Of a stretch of DNA of 64,000 bases, positions 42,484-51,272 are shown piece by piece. A program made the position numbers and the translations under genes. This stretch comes from Pseudomonas sp. NFACC02 (GTDB lineage Bacteria; Pseudomonadota; Gammaproteobacteria; Pseudomonadales; Pseudomonadaceae). The stretch is taken from contig NZ_FOEO01000014.1 in assembly GCF_900110765.1 (NCBI RefSeq), positions 1 to 64,000 of the forward strand, written 5' to 3'. The notes under the pieces were generated by a model. That model saw only the letters and a list, made by a program, of their open reading frames with translations. It was not told the origin of the DNA and did not search any database. Every line of letters starts with the position of its first letter. Position 1 is the stretch's first letter.

Positions 42484-43302
42484 TTAGTGGCCCGTACCGG
42501 AAGCATTGTGAAACCGAGACAGGAACTGTTGGGCCCGCAACGTTTGGGGTGCGCCGAAAAACTCTGCAGGCGTGCCACTTTCCACGATGTCACCCCCGTC
42601 CATGAACACCACACGACTGGCGACTTGCCGTGCGAACTCCATCTCGTGAGTGACGATCACCATCGTCGCGCCCTCGCTGGCCAGACTACGAATCACTTCC
42701 AGCACCTCGCCCACCAACATCGGATCCAGGGCACTGGTCGGTTCGTCAAACAGCAGAATGTCAGGCTTCATCGCCAACGCTCGGGCAATACCCACACGCT
42801 GCTTCTGCCCACCTGACAGCTTCGAGGGAAACATGTCGGCTTTATTGGCGAGGCCGACACGGGCCAGCAGCGCGACGGCCTCCTGATGAACCTCCTCACG
42901 ATTACGTTTCTGAACGAAGACGGGCGCCTCCATCACGTTTTGCAGCACCGTGAGATGCGGCCACAACGCAAAATGCTGAAACACCATGCCGATTCGAGCG
43001 CGCATCTGCGCGAGATCGGCGTCATTCATCTTGAGGCCGCCCTTGTGCACGCCCATGCGCTGCCCCTTCAAAATCACATTCCCCGCGTCGGGTTGCTCCA
43101 GCCAGTTGATGCAGCGCAGCAAGGTGGATTTGCCGCACCCGGACGGGCCCAGAAGACAAACCACATCACCGCTCATTACCTCCAGCGACACGTCTTTGAG
43201 AACGTTGTTGTCACCGAACCACTTAGAGATACCCATGAGTTGCAGCACGTTGGTTTGCGTTTGCGAGGTCACATCGCAGGGGGAGTTCTGAAGTGCATTC
43301 AC
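42484..43302 (-). CDS. ABC importer ATPase, polar amino acid family
   Basis: 272 residues from a GTG at 43302 that overlaps the upstream stop (GTGA) and follows GAGGAA. Motifs are Walker A GPSGCGKST, signature LSGGQKQR, Walker B ILLFDEPTSALDP and switch VTHEMEF. An insertion after Walker A (MGVHKGGLKMNDADLAQ) is usual for the GlnQ/HisP group. Confidence 0.88.
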   Translation of the reverse strand: MNALQNSPCDVTSQTQTNVLQLMGISKWFGDNNVLKDVSLEVMSGDVVCLLGPSGCGKSTLLRCINWLEQPDAGNVILKGQRMGVHKGGLKMNDADLAQMRARIGMVFQHFALWPHLTVLQNVMEAPVFVQKRNREEVHQEAVALLARVGLANKADMFPSKLSGGQKQRVGIARALAMKPDILLFDEPTSALDPMLVGEVLEVIRSLASEGATMVIVTHEMEFARQVASRVVFMDGGDIVESGTPAEFFGAPQTLRAQQFLSRFHNASGTGH

Positions 43303-43958
43303 GTTCGACGTTCCTCGGCGTAGCGGGTCAAAATGCTGGTCATGATCTCGATGCAAAGGCACAGCACCCAATACAGCAGTACTGCTGAGAGAAACGCAGC
43401 GAAAGGAATGAAATAGGTGGACTGGATGGCATTCATCACGCTGGTCAGCTCTGTAACCGCGATGATCGACAGGAACGCGCTGTCCTTGACGATTTGAATC
43501 AACTGGTTGCCCAGGCTGGGAATGGCCCGCATCAGCACGGGGGGCAGGATTATTCTTCTGACCAGATTGAAGCCGTGAAACCCGAATGCGCGAGCGGACT
43601 CAATGGATTCCACCGGCAAGTCCTGCCAGGCGCCTTTCAGCAGCACGGCCATGTAGGCAGAGTTGTAGAGCACCAGCGCCAAAACACCACTGCTCCAGTT
43701 TGACAGGCGAATTCCCATGGACGGCAAAGCAAAGTAAATGACGTAGACGAACAGCAAGAAAGGTACGCAGCGCATCGCGTCACAAAAGGTGTTGGCGGCG
43801 CGAGCAACCCCTGCTCGGGTACTCATCAGCATCGGGGTGAGCATTACTCCGAACATCAACGATGCAACGCCAGCAATACCCACGAGCATCAACGTGTTGA
43901 GGAAACCGCTCCAGATATCAGGCCATTGCCCCCCTATCGTCATGAAGTCATTGATCAT
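43299..43958 (-). CDS. ABC importer permease (HisM/GlnP type)
   Basis: 219 residues with about five membrane segments and the EAA loop (GAWQDLPVESIESARAFGFHGFNLVRRI). It overlaps the previous permease stop by four bases (ATGA). Confidence 0.87.
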   Translation of the reverse strand: MINDFMTIGGQWPDIWSGFLNTLMLVGIAGVASLMFGVMLTPMLMSTRAGVARAANTFCDAMRCVPFLLFVYVIYFALPSMGIRLSNWSSGVLALVLYNSAYMAVLLKGAWQDLPVESIESARAFGFHGFNLVRRIILPPVLMRAIPSLGNQLIQIVKDSAFLSIIAVTELTSVMNAIQSTYFIPFAAFLSAVLLYWVLCLCIEIMTSILTRYAEERRT

Positions 43959-44602
43959 GCAACCGCTCCACGGCCGTGCCCACCGCGCTCCAGACGACGC
44001 TGCAGACGAATCATCAGGTAGACAATCACCCCGTATATCAGCAGCGCGAAAATGAAGGGGGGCAGCGGGTCATACGTGCGAGCGCCGACCCTCTGCGCGG
44101 CACGCGTGATCTCCACCATGCCGATGACAGCCACTGCCGGACTTGACTTCAAAAGCATGGTCATTTCATTCACCAGGCCCGGCAGGCTGGAACGCCAAAC
44201 CTGGGGCAACACGATGTGTCTCAGGCGCAGCCCTCGGCGCATCCCAAACGCCAAAGCAGCGTCGTATTCCTGTTTCGGGAATGCAATCAGCGCCCCGCGC
44301 CAGACCTCACAGTTGAAAGCGGCTGTGGACAGTGTCAGGGCCAGAATCCCTGCCGCAGCGGGAGCCAGGGATATTCCGAACTGAGGCAAGGCAAAGAAAA
44401 TCAACAGAATCAGCGTGACCGCCGGGCATGAACGCATGATGCTGACGTAGAGAAACACAACCTGCCGGGCGAACGGCACCTTGCCCCAGCGCACCAGCGC
44501 CAGGCCAAGGCCGACAGGTACACCGACAACGATGCTGGCCAGTGACACGCCTATCGTCGATAGAGCACCTACCAGGATGCTCCAGTAGTCGTATGCCGTC
44601 AT
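43955..44602 (-). CDS. ABC importer permease (HisQ/GlnP type)
   Basis: 215 residues with about five membrane segments and the EAA loop (GALIAFPKQEYDAALAFGMRRGLRLRHI). It starts eight bases after the binding-protein stop and pairs with the next permease. Confidence 0.87.
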   Translation of the reverse strand: MTAYDYWSILVGALSTIGVSLASIVVGVPVGLGLALVRWGKVPFARQVVFLYVSIMRSCPAVTLILLIFFALPQFGISLAPAAAGILALTLSTAAFNCEVWRGALIAFPKQEYDAALAFGMRRGLRLRHIVLPQVWRSSLPGLVNEMTMLLKSSPAVAVIGMVEITRAAQRVGARTYDPLPPFIFALLIYGVIVYLMIRLQRRLERGGHGRGAVA

Positions 44603-44610
44603 CGCGAGGC

Positions 44611-45462
44611 TCAGTTCACGTTCACTGGCATGTTTTCATGGCTTTCACCCAGCCATTTCTTCTGCAGCCGGTACATCTCACCGTTCTTGCGCAGATCCAG
44701 CAGCGCTGCATCGACAAGATTGAGCACCCCTGTATTGCCTTTGGCCACCGCCCAGGCCAGATAGGTCGGCTCTCCGATCGGCTGCCCCACCACAAACATG
44801 TCTCCTCGTTCCTTGACCAGGGACACAAGCGACAGATCCGTGTTCGCAACGGCATCCAGACGGCCATTTGCCAGATCTTGATAAGCCTCAGGGTAACCGT
44901 GGTATTCCACGATTTCTTTCAAGCCTTTGCCCTTGGCTTTGAGTTTTGCATCGAACTCTTTCAAATCCGTGAGCATTGCGCTGCCCGTTTCCGCACCGAC
45001 CGTTTTACCCGCAAGGTCTTCTGCCTTGACGATCGCACTGCCCTTTTTGGTTGCAAAATAAGTGGTGCTCTGCGCGGTTGGAGAGGTGAAATCAAACGTC
45101 GCTTTGCGCGCCGTCGTAACCAGTACCGCAGAGAGCGCCATGTCGTACTTGCCAGTCGTGACCCCAGGTAAAATCCCGGCCCACGGCAAAATCTGCTGGC
45201 GGATCTTGATCCCGGTTTTCTTCTCTACCAAGGCAAGCAGTTCGTTGTCATAACCCGTTGCCTTGCCCTCTTCCATAAATTCGAAAGGGCGATAGTCGTC
45301 CTCAGTCGCCACGGAAAGGTAACCACGGCTTTTGACCTCATCAAGCGTCGCCGCATGACTCATCGCCATATTCGACAGAGCAGCCGTCATTGCCACAGCC
45401 AACGCCACCAGCGACGTTCTTACTCGCACTGAAGTCCGGGAGTTATGCAGTAGAGCGGTCAT
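44611..45462 (-). CDS. Periplasmic solute-binding protein, family 3
   Basis: 283 residues. A signal peptide ends near SHA-AT. The mature chain has the family 3 pattern (GYLSVATEDDYRPFEFMEEGKATGYDNELLALVEKK ... NGRLDAVANTDLSL). It is the first gene of the importer/molybdenum-hydroxylase operon, so it probably captures the island's substrate or an amino-acid-like precursor. GGA lies eight bases before its ATG. Confidence 0.87.
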   Translation of the reverse strand: MTALLHNSRTSVRVRTSLVALAVAMTAALSNMAMSHAATLDEVKSRGYLSVATEDDYRPFEFMEEGKATGYDNELLALVEKKTGIKIRQQILPWAGILPGVTTGKYDMALSAVLVTTARKATFDFTSPTAQSTTYFATKKGSAIVKAEDLAGKTVGAETGSAMLTDLKEFDAKLKAKGKGLKEIVEYHGYPEAYQDLANGRLDAVANTDLSLVSLVKERGDMFVVGQPIGEPTYLAWAVAKGNTGVLNLVDAALLDLRKNGEMYRLQKKWLGESHENMPVNVN

Positions 45463-45547
45463 GGAGATTCCTTACTGAGTCCGTTGGGATTTCGGCCATC
45501 AAAGACCTGGGCTTGGTGCGCAAGCAGCGCCAACGAGAGCAAAGCAA

Positions 45548-45559
45548 GTGGCATGCCAC
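45548..45559. promoter_or_regulatory. Shared operator copy 3, perfect palindrome
   Basis: GTGGCATGCCAC is fully self-complementary and lies 86 bases before the start of the binding-protein gene, close to where a promoter would be. Confidence 0.6.
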
Positions 45560-45680
45560 ATATTTAATAAACCGCTCTGGACGACTCCACTCCCTCAAGA
45601 TCCGAGCTGTATGTCTGAACCCGCATCAGCAGGGATCATCCTTGCGGCAATAAAGCGCACCAAAAAAATCCAAAAAATAC

Positions 45681-45692
45681 GTGGTATGCCTC
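45681..45692 (-). promoter_or_regulatory. Shared operator copy 4
   Basis: On the minus strand it reads GGCATACCACGTATTTTTT, matching copy 1 over 19 bases with only the two central pyrimidine/purine swaps. It is about 220 bases before the importer operon. Confidence 0.6.
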
Positions 45693-45864
45693 TCAATTGG
45701 ACGCAACCAACCATGGATCGTATTGCTTCTCAACGGAGCACGTTGGAAGCAACTTCATATAAGTCCTCTCCCATCTGACATTTAACACCATGATTTAAAA
45801 CAAAATATTTGAGTGATCCTTTGACCTGCCTGAAATCAGGAAACCAGGAAACGCCCACTTCTAC

Positions 45865-45876
45865 GTGGCATACCAC
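45865..45876 (+). promoter_or_regulatory. Shared operator copy 5 (PhyH-type gene)
   Basis: GTGGCATACCAC, a twelve-of-twelve match to the consensus, followed by ATTCTTTATAAG towards the PhyH-type gene, 142 bases before its ATG. As in copies 1 and 4, the T-rich flank faces the gene. Confidence 0.6.
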
Positions 45877-46017
45877 ATTCTTTATAAGTGTTTTTATAGG
45901 GTGATAACCTATTGTTTTAATTGGGTTTAATTTTCAGCTTTTTGCGTTGATGGGTTCTGGCATATCACATGCACTGTCGCTCGGTACCCAACGTCCCATC
46001 TGACAATTGAGCCACCT

Positions 46018-46827
46018 ATGACCAAACATCTGACCACCGCACAAGTCGAACACTTCAAAGAGCAAGGCTATGCTTTTCCGTTTCGCGCCATGAGCACCGA
46101 GAAAGCTGCCGAATACCGGGCACGCATCGAAGCCTATGAAGCTCATGTAGGGGCGGATGCAAATCTTTCGCTTAAGATCAAAGCCCACCTTGCCTCCCCG
46201 GCATTCGTTGAGCTGGCTCGCCATCCTCGCATCCTGGATGCCGTTGAAGATCTGATCGGGCCGGATATCCTGCTGTTCGGCGCATCGGTATTTGCGAAAA
46301 ATGCCAACGATCCCCGCTATGTATCCTGGCACCAGGACTCGACGTACTTCGGTCTTTCGCCGCATGAGGAGGTGACGGTCTGGGTAGGCTTCACTGATGC
46401 AACATCGGAGAACGGCTGCCTGCGAATTTTGCCAGGCTCCCACCTTGAGCCCTCCTATCAGCACGAGGAAACCTTCGCCAGGGAAAACATGCTCGCCAAA
46501 GGACAATCGCTCATCGGGGTGGACGACAGCCGTGGCCTGGAAATGCCTGTCTCGGCTGGAGAGTTCTCGATTCACCACGAAAGGACCGCCCACAGCTCGC
46601 GGTCCAACAGGACAGATGATCGTAGAATCGGCTTCGCGTTTTTCTACATTCCGACTCACGTGTCATCCACCATTGGCCGTCGACGCGCGACATTGGTACG
46701 AGGCGAGGACCGATATGGTCACTGGGACGAGGAGGCACTTCCAACCTGCGACTATGATCCAGCGTCCATGGCGCAACTGCACCAGGCGTGGGGGCAATAC
46801 CGCGATGGTGAAGTCAAAGGTGGTTGA
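46018..46827 (+). CDS. Phytanoyl-CoA-dioxygenase-family Fe(II)/2-oxoglutarate hydroxylase
   Basis: 269 residues of the PhyH double-stranded beta-helix family. Iron ligands are His105 and Asp107 (WHQDSTYFG) and a distal His, most likely His192. The 2-oxoglutarate-binding Arg is near 202-203. The presence of Asp107, not Ala or Gly, argues against a halogenase. Family members hydroxylate amino acids, betaines or CoA thioesters. A shared operator upstream ties it to the island, where it may hydroxylate or demethylate the imported compound or a side product. Confidence 0.82.
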   Translation: MTKHLTTAQVEHFKEQGYAFPFRAMSTEKAAEYRARIEAYEAHVGADANLSLKIKAHLASPAFVELARHPRILDAVEDLIGPDILLFGASVFAKNANDPRYVSWHQDSTYFGLSPHEEVTVWVGFTDATSENGCLRILPGSHLEPSYQHEETFARENMLAKGQSLIGVDDSRGLEMPVSAGEFSIHHERTAHSSRSNRTDDRRIGFAFFYIPTHVSSTIGRRRATLVRGEDRYGHWDEEALPTCDYDPASMAQLHQAWGQYRDGEVKGG

Positions 46828-46887
46828 TATCCCTTCGACGCGTCAGCAGATTCGCCGCCTCGCTTGATCATCTCCGCGGCAGCCCGA

Positions 46888-46914
46888 ACCACGTCCATCT
46901 CATCGTGACGTGGT
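46888..46914 (+). terminator. Terminator-like hairpin after the PhyH-type gene
   Basis: ACCACGTC and GACGTGGT pair perfectly around an 11-base loop, 61 bases past the stop codon and between convergent genes. No T run follows. Confidence 0.4.
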
Positions 46915-47001
46915 CGGCACCGTTGGACCCTGGCCGCCTGCCCCCTTCCCTTGTTAACCGTCCAGGCAAGTCATCTTCCGGGTGAACGCCTGTATCTACA
47001 C

Positions 47002-47931
47002 TTAGCGCTCCTCAAAAGGAAAGGCCTCCTGGCACACCGAAATGATGCAATTTCTCAGGCAGCGATGCACCGGATCACTGTCCATCCGGGGATGCCACAT
47101 TGCCGATATGTGGAAGCGTGGGAGAGGCGCGGGCAGATCGAAGCTGATCAGCTCCGAAGTGGAGCCCCCTAAACGCTCGCTACCCAGACAGGAGCGAGGC
47201 ACGACAGCGATTAACTCCGATCGACAGGCAATCCGCATTGCGTCCGGATAACCTGGGACTATCACTGTAATTCTTCGCTCAAGCCCACTGGACTCAAGCT
47301 CACGCGTGAGCAATTCGATTCCGTCTCCTTCTTGCAAAGCCAGAACATGACTGAATGCGGCAAAGCTCTGCACCGTGACCTTTTGACTCGCCAGGATCGG
47401 ATGTCCCGCTCTGACGACGCCGACATAAGTGTCACGAAAAAGAAAACGGGTGCGAATCTCCGGGGCTGACGTTCCAGGCAAACCAATATCCAGCTCCACC
47501 GTGCCCTCTCGAAGTGGTTGCGCATCTTTCTGCGGGCGAGCTTCGAACCTCAGGCACAGGTGGGGTGCCAGTTGGGTGACCGCCATGACCACAGGCCCAG
47601 ACAGCCACTCCATGAATGACGGACTGGCCCTGACGGTGAATGTACCCTTGACCGATGCCATATCAACGTCGCTGACCTGGGGTCGCAGGATAGCCTTGGC
47701 GTCGCGTGTCAACCCGTGAACCTGGTCACGCATTTCCATGGCGCGTGGCGTTGGAACCAGTCCTCGTCCGGCGCGCACCAGCAGAGGGTCGCCAGTGACC
47801 GCGCGCAAACGTGTAAGCGTGCGACTCATGGCCGAACTGCTGAGACCCAACCGTTGAGCGGCACGGGTTACGCTGCATTCTGCAAGCAACATATCGAGGG
47901 CCAACAGAAGATTCAGATCAAGGTCACTCAT
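47002..47931 (-). CDS. LysR-family regulator (NodD/NahR-like group)
   Basis: 309 residues from the ATG at 47931, where the family helix-turn-helix begins (MSDLDLNLLLALDMLLAECSVTRAAQRLGLSSSAMSRTLTRLR); a frame extending to 48057 would add a tail without family similarity. The effector-binding domain follows. It is divergent from the SDR gene, with 131 bases between starts, and probably controls it. It could also act on the nearby catabolic island. Confidence 0.84.
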   Translation of the reverse strand: MSDLDLNLLLALDMLLAECSVTRAAQRLGLSSSAMSRTLTRLRAVTGDPLLVRAGRGLVPTPRAMEMRDQVHGLTRDAKAILRPQVSDVDMASVKGTFTVRASPSFMEWLSGPVVMAVTQLAPHLCLRFEARPQKDAQPLREGTVELDIGLPGTSAPEIRTRFLFRDTYVGVVRAGHPILASQKVTVQSFAAFSHVLALQEGDGIELLTRELESSGLERRITVIVPGYPDAMRIACRSELIAVVPRSCLGSERLGGSTSELISFDLPAPLPRFHISAMWHPRMDSDPVHRCLRNCIISVCQEAFPFEER

Positions 47932-48062
47932 GAACGTCCGGTTTCGAAAGGTCTGTCGGATGGGGCGTTTGATGCAACTATATTGTGATTTTCTTGCGTC
48001 TTCCGCTTTTTGTATCTGCCCCCTAGAGTCAAGGTGGTTACAACGAACGGGAGACATGAACG

Positions 48063-48779
48063 ATGTGCACGAATAAATCGATTACCCCGTCCCGCACACT
48101 TCTCCTCATCGGCGCCTCACGCGGTATCGGCTATGCCATGGCTGCGGAGTTCCTGGAGAGGGGATGGAACGTCATAGGGACGATCCGCGGCACCGCCAAA
48201 ACGCCGTTACATGATTTAGCCCTCCAATACAAAGGGCGGGTCGAGATTGAGTCACTGGACATCACCCGGCCCGATGAAATCGAAGCACTAAGGGGCCGCC
48301 TGGCCGAACGACGCTTCGATATGCTCTTCGTCAATGCGGGCACTGCCAACAGCAACCAAAACGAAACGATTGCAGAAGTGACAACCGACGATTTCGTTCG
48401 CGTCATGATCACGAATGCACTGAGCCCAATGCGTGTGATCGAAAGCCTGCAATCTTTGGTAACCGCCAGCGGGCTGATCGGCATCATGTCGTCAGGACAA
48501 GGTAGCGTGAGCAATAACGAGAAAGGCGGCCACGAGGTTTATCGTGGGAGCAAGGCTGCGCTGAACATGTATATGCGCAGTTATGCTGCGCGACACGCTG
48601 AAGACACTCGCACCTTGGTGTTAATGGCGCCAGGCTGGATCCGTACAGCACTCGGAGGGCCAGGCGCCCCATTCAGCCTGGAGGAAACAGTCCCGAAGAT
48701 CGTCAGTACACTACTTTCACAGCAAGGTCAGCAAGGCCTGCGGTATATCGACCGGGAAGGGAAAACCGTCCCGTGGTGA
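48063..48779 (+). CDS. SDR-family oxidoreductase (sepiapterin-reductase-like/CsgA-like subgroup)
   Basis: 238 residues. The cofactor motif is LIGASRGIG, then NAG in LFVNAGT. The catalytic Ser is in GIMSSGQG, with YRGSK. The C-terminus is short and lacks the VDGG end. The ATG at 48063 follows GGGAGACATGAACG. It is divergent from the LysR gene; the substrate is unknown. Confidence 0.82.
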   Translation: MCTNKSITPSRTLLLIGASRGIGYAMAAEFLERGWNVIGTIRGTAKTPLHDLALQYKGRVEIESLDITRPDEIEALRGRLAERRFDMLFVNAGTANSNQNETIAEVTTDDFVRVMITNALSPMRVIESLQSLVTASGLIGIMSSGQGSVSNNEKGGHEVYRGSKAALNMYMRSYAARHAEDTRTLVLMAPGWIRTALGGPGAPFSLEETVPKIVSTLLSQQGQQGLRYIDREGKTVPW

Positions 48780-48851
48780 CCACTCATCCAAATGCTCCAC
48801 ACCGGGCTGACGTAATACGCGATCCCTGGCATCGACTCCAACTGGACGCCC

Positions 48852-49769
48852 TCAATCCGGGTACGGCGTTGCATTCAAGGTCGAGGCGATGAGGTTGCGA
48901 AGCCACATATGGCCGGGATCTCGGTGCAGTCGTTCGGGCCATAACATGAGCATTTCAAAACCGGGGATGGCGAGTGGAGGTGCCTGGACGCAAAGCCCCG
49001 GCTCATCTCGAACCAGTCTTTCCGGCACCACCGCCACCAGGTCGCTGTGCGCCAGTGCCGAGACGAGTGAGTTGAAATTCGACACGGATAACACGACGCT
49101 TCGTTCCAGACCCTTGGCCGCCAATGCCTGGTCAGTACTCCCAACGAACCCAGCGCCATTCGGTGACATGACGGCATGTTCAAGACCGCAGAACGCTTTG
49201 AGCGATAGCCGGGTCGCCAAAGCGGGATGACCGCGCCGTCCTGCCAGTACATAGCGTTCGTGAACCAAAGACCGCTGGCGTAGTTTGGGCGGAGCGTCAT
49301 CGCGCGTGTGCAGCGCCAGATCGAGCTTGCCGGTTTCCAGATCATTGGCAAGGCTATCGGGATGTTTGTTCAACAGCGCCAGGCGAGTATGTGGGGCCAG
49401 ACGCCTCAGCAGCGTCAGCGAGGGCCAGACCAAAGCAGTCGTTGCGTAATCGCTGGCAGCCACTCTCCACGTCTGATTGGACAGTGCGGGCTCAAACGTA
49501 ACATCAGGACTCAGTGCGCCTTCCAAAGCGACCAGCGCTTCACGCAGTGGCCCGCGCAATTCACGGGCACGCTCGGTCGGCGACATCCCGCGGGGCCCGG
49601 GCAGCAACAATGGATCGTCCAGAATCTCTCTCAGCCGACCCAGCTGCAGGCTGACGGTGGGTTGAGCGAGGTTGAGCAATCGCGCCGCCCGTGTAACGTT
49701 TTGCTCAGACAGCAGCGCATCCAGCGTGACCAACAAATTAAGATCCAGACGACGTAAGGTATTGTGCAT
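48852..49769 (-). CDS. LysR-family regulator (NodD-like group)
   Basis: 305 residues. The helix-turn-helix region is LRRLDLNLLVTLDALLSEQNVTRAARLLNLAQPTVSLQLGRLR, followed by an effector domain with the NodD-group pattern. It is divergent from the quinone reductase gene, with 84 bases between starts, its most likely target. Confidence 0.85.
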   Translation of the reverse strand: MHNTLRRLDLNLLVTLDALLSEQNVTRAARLLNLAQPTVSLQLGRLREILDDPLLLPGPRGMSPTERARELRGPLREALVALEGALSPDVTFEPALSNQTWRVAASDYATTALVWPSLTLLRRLAPHTRLALLNKHPDSLANDLETGKLDLALHTRDDAPPKLRQRSLVHERYVLAGRRGHPALATRLSLKAFCGLEHAVMSPNGAGFVGSTDQALAAKGLERSVVLSVSNFNSLVSALAHSDLVAVVPERLVRDEPGLCVQAPPLAIPGFEMLMLWPERLHRDPGHMWLRNLIASTLNATPYPD

Positions 49770-49853
49770 GTAAATACCATATGTTTCGGAAATTCATTTC
49801 TATCATACCGGGTTCGTCGCTACCGTGAGGAATACATCCACTCGGAGCCCTTC

Positions 49854-50651
49854 ATGAAACTACTACTGATCTACGCCCACCCAGAACCCCGTTCGCTCAA
49901 TGGCTCGCTCAGGGATTTCGCAATCGATCACCTGAAAAGCGCAGGTCACGAGGTCAAGGTCTCCGACCTGTACGCTATGCGATGGAAAGCGCTCATCGAT
50001 GCAGACGACGCCCCAGGCTACGACGAGGAAAAACCGTTCAACCCAGCCATGGAGTCGAAGCGTGTATTCGCCGCTGGCACTCAACCGGCAGACATCGAGG
50101 AGGAGCAGGCCAAGCTGTTATGGGCGGACGCCGTGATCTTTCAATTCCCACTGTGGTGGTTCTCGATGCCTGCGATCCTCAAGGGCTGGGTGGAGCGCGT
50201 CTACGCCTACGGATTTGCCTACGGTGTCGGCGAACACAGCGAAAGCCACTGGGGCGATCGCTACGGTGAAGGCAGCATGGCAGGTAAGCGGGCGATGTTG
50301 GTGGTCAGCATGGGCGGGTGGGAGTCCCACTACAGCGGTCGAGGGGTAAACGGTGCACTGGATGATCTGCTGTTCCCTATCCAGCATGGCGTGCTGTTCT
50401 ATCCTGGGTTCACCGTCTTGCCGCCCTTCCCGATCTATAAAACCAGCAAAATGGACGCTGCTCGGTTCGACCAGCTATGCAAGGCCTATGCGGCTCGGCT
50501 GGATAACCTGTTCGTTGATAAGCCGTTGCCATTTCGTCGCCAGAATGCCGGGGACTATGAAATTCCAGCATTGACACTGAAACCCCATCTCGCGCCCGGA
50601 CGTCACGACTTGGGAATCCATATGAATGAGGACATGGCGTCTGAGGGGTAG
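49854..50651 (+). CDS. NAD(P)H:quinone oxidoreductase, flavodoxin-2 family
   Basis: 265 residues from the ATG at 49854, which has CGGAG six bases upstream; an earlier in-frame ATG overlaps the LysR gene. The flavodoxin-like fold is seen in LLLIYAHPEPRSLNGSLRDFA and the FMN/FAD loop in DAVIFQFPLWWFSMPAILKGWVERV. It belongs to the KefF/NQO1/MdaB group. It reduces quinones by two electrons, protecting against redox cycling, under the divergent LysR gene. Confidence 0.85.
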   Translation: MKLLLIYAHPEPRSLNGSLRDFAIDHLKSAGHEVKVSDLYAMRWKALIDADDAPGYDEEKPFNPAMESKRVFAAGTQPADIEEEQAKLLWADAVIFQFPLWWFSMPAILKGWVERVYAYGFAYGVGEHSESHWGDRYGEGSMAGKRAMLVVSMGGWESHYSGRGVNGALDDLLFPIQHGVLFYPGFTVLPPFPIYKTSKMDAARFDQLCKAYAARLDNLFVDKPLPFRRQNAGDYEIPALTLKPHLAPGRHDLGIHMNEDMASEG

Positions 50652-50697
50652 CGTTTCGCTGTCAGAGGGTGACCCTTTTTTAAGGTTAACGCTGAGG

Positions 50698-50732
50698 CAA
50701 AAAAAAAGACCGATCACCGATCGGTCTTTTTT
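50698..50732. terminator. Strong bidirectional rho-independent terminator
   Basis: AAAAGACCGATC and GATCGGTCTTTT form a long stem around a three-base loop, with A and T runs on both sides. It lies between the convergent quinone reductase and comEA-like genes. Confidence 0.9.
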
Positions 50733-50744
50733 GCCATGGATCCG

Positions 50745-51074
50745 TCAATCAATGGCGAGCTTCTCACGGTTCTTATCCAGCAAAGCCTTGCCGATGCCCT
50801 TGACCTCGATCAATTCATCCACTGAGGTGAATGCCCCGTTCTCGTCCCGATACGCAACGATCGCCGCCGCTTTGCCTGCGCCAATGCCGGACAATTCCTT
50901 CTGCAAGGTTTCTGCACCGGCCGTATTGATGTTGACCTTTGCGCCCTGCTCGACGGCCGCCGAGGCAACGACGGGCTGCGCAGCGTTCGCTGGAGCAGCG
51001 GGGGCGGCTGTTACGGCAATCGAAGTACTGGTGAGCAGGGCAAAGAGCAGAGAGGAAAGATAGGTTCTACGCAT
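50745..51074 (-). CDS. ComEA-like exported helix-hairpin-helix protein
   Basis: 109 residues from the ATG at 51074, which has GGAG seven bases upstream. The signal peptide ends in VTAAPAAPA. An Ala-rich linker leads to a tandem helix-hairpin-helix domain (VNINTAGAETLQKELSGIGAGKAAAIVAYRDENGAFTSVDEL). ComEA proteins bind DNA in the periplasm during uptake. The gene normally follows wbpM in Pseudomonas, as here. A competence role is not proven in this genus. Confidence 0.85.
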   Translation of the reverse strand: MRRTYLSSLLFALLTSTSIAVTAAPAAPANAAQPVVASAAVEQGAKVNINTAGAETLQKELSGIGAGKAAAIVAYRDENGAFTSVDELIEVKGIGKALLDKNREKLAID

Positions 51075-51272
51075 GAGTAATGCTCCATGACATCGTGAGT
51101 GGGGAGCAGCTTTTCCTGAGCTGCCACCCAAACCTAGACGATGCTCGGGAAGCGTCAATACACGCAAAGGTGACGAGATATGTGGTGCCCTGAGCCCCTT
51201 TGAAACCGGGGCATCACGACCTATGAACGAGCGGTAGAGGTGCGTTAGCAAAGATTTCGGAGGCTAAAAACC

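Larger units (their letters stand above)
45463..46017. other. 555-base divergent control region
   Basis: This AT-rich gap lies between the importer operon (minus) and the PhyH-type gene (plus). It contains three copies of the shared palindrome and poly-A/T tracts near 45660-45680 and 45780-45930. Open frames at 45390-45653 and 45548-45778 run through the operator copies, lack ribosome binding sites and are not considered genes. Confidence 0.6.

Noticed and set aside
45540..45580. Sigma-54 promoter suggested by GTGGCATGCCAC
   Set aside because: The GG-N10-GC spacing of sigma-54 promoters is not met; the site is a palindrome repeated five times, more like an operator.
45548..45778. 76-codon frame in the divergent control region
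   Set aside because: Starts inside an operator copy, runs through another, lacks a ribosome binding site and lies in AT-rich promoter sequence.
46018..46827. Non-haem iron halogenase of the SyrB2 type
   Set aside because: The iron motif is HQD with Asp present; halogenases have Ala or Gly at that position.
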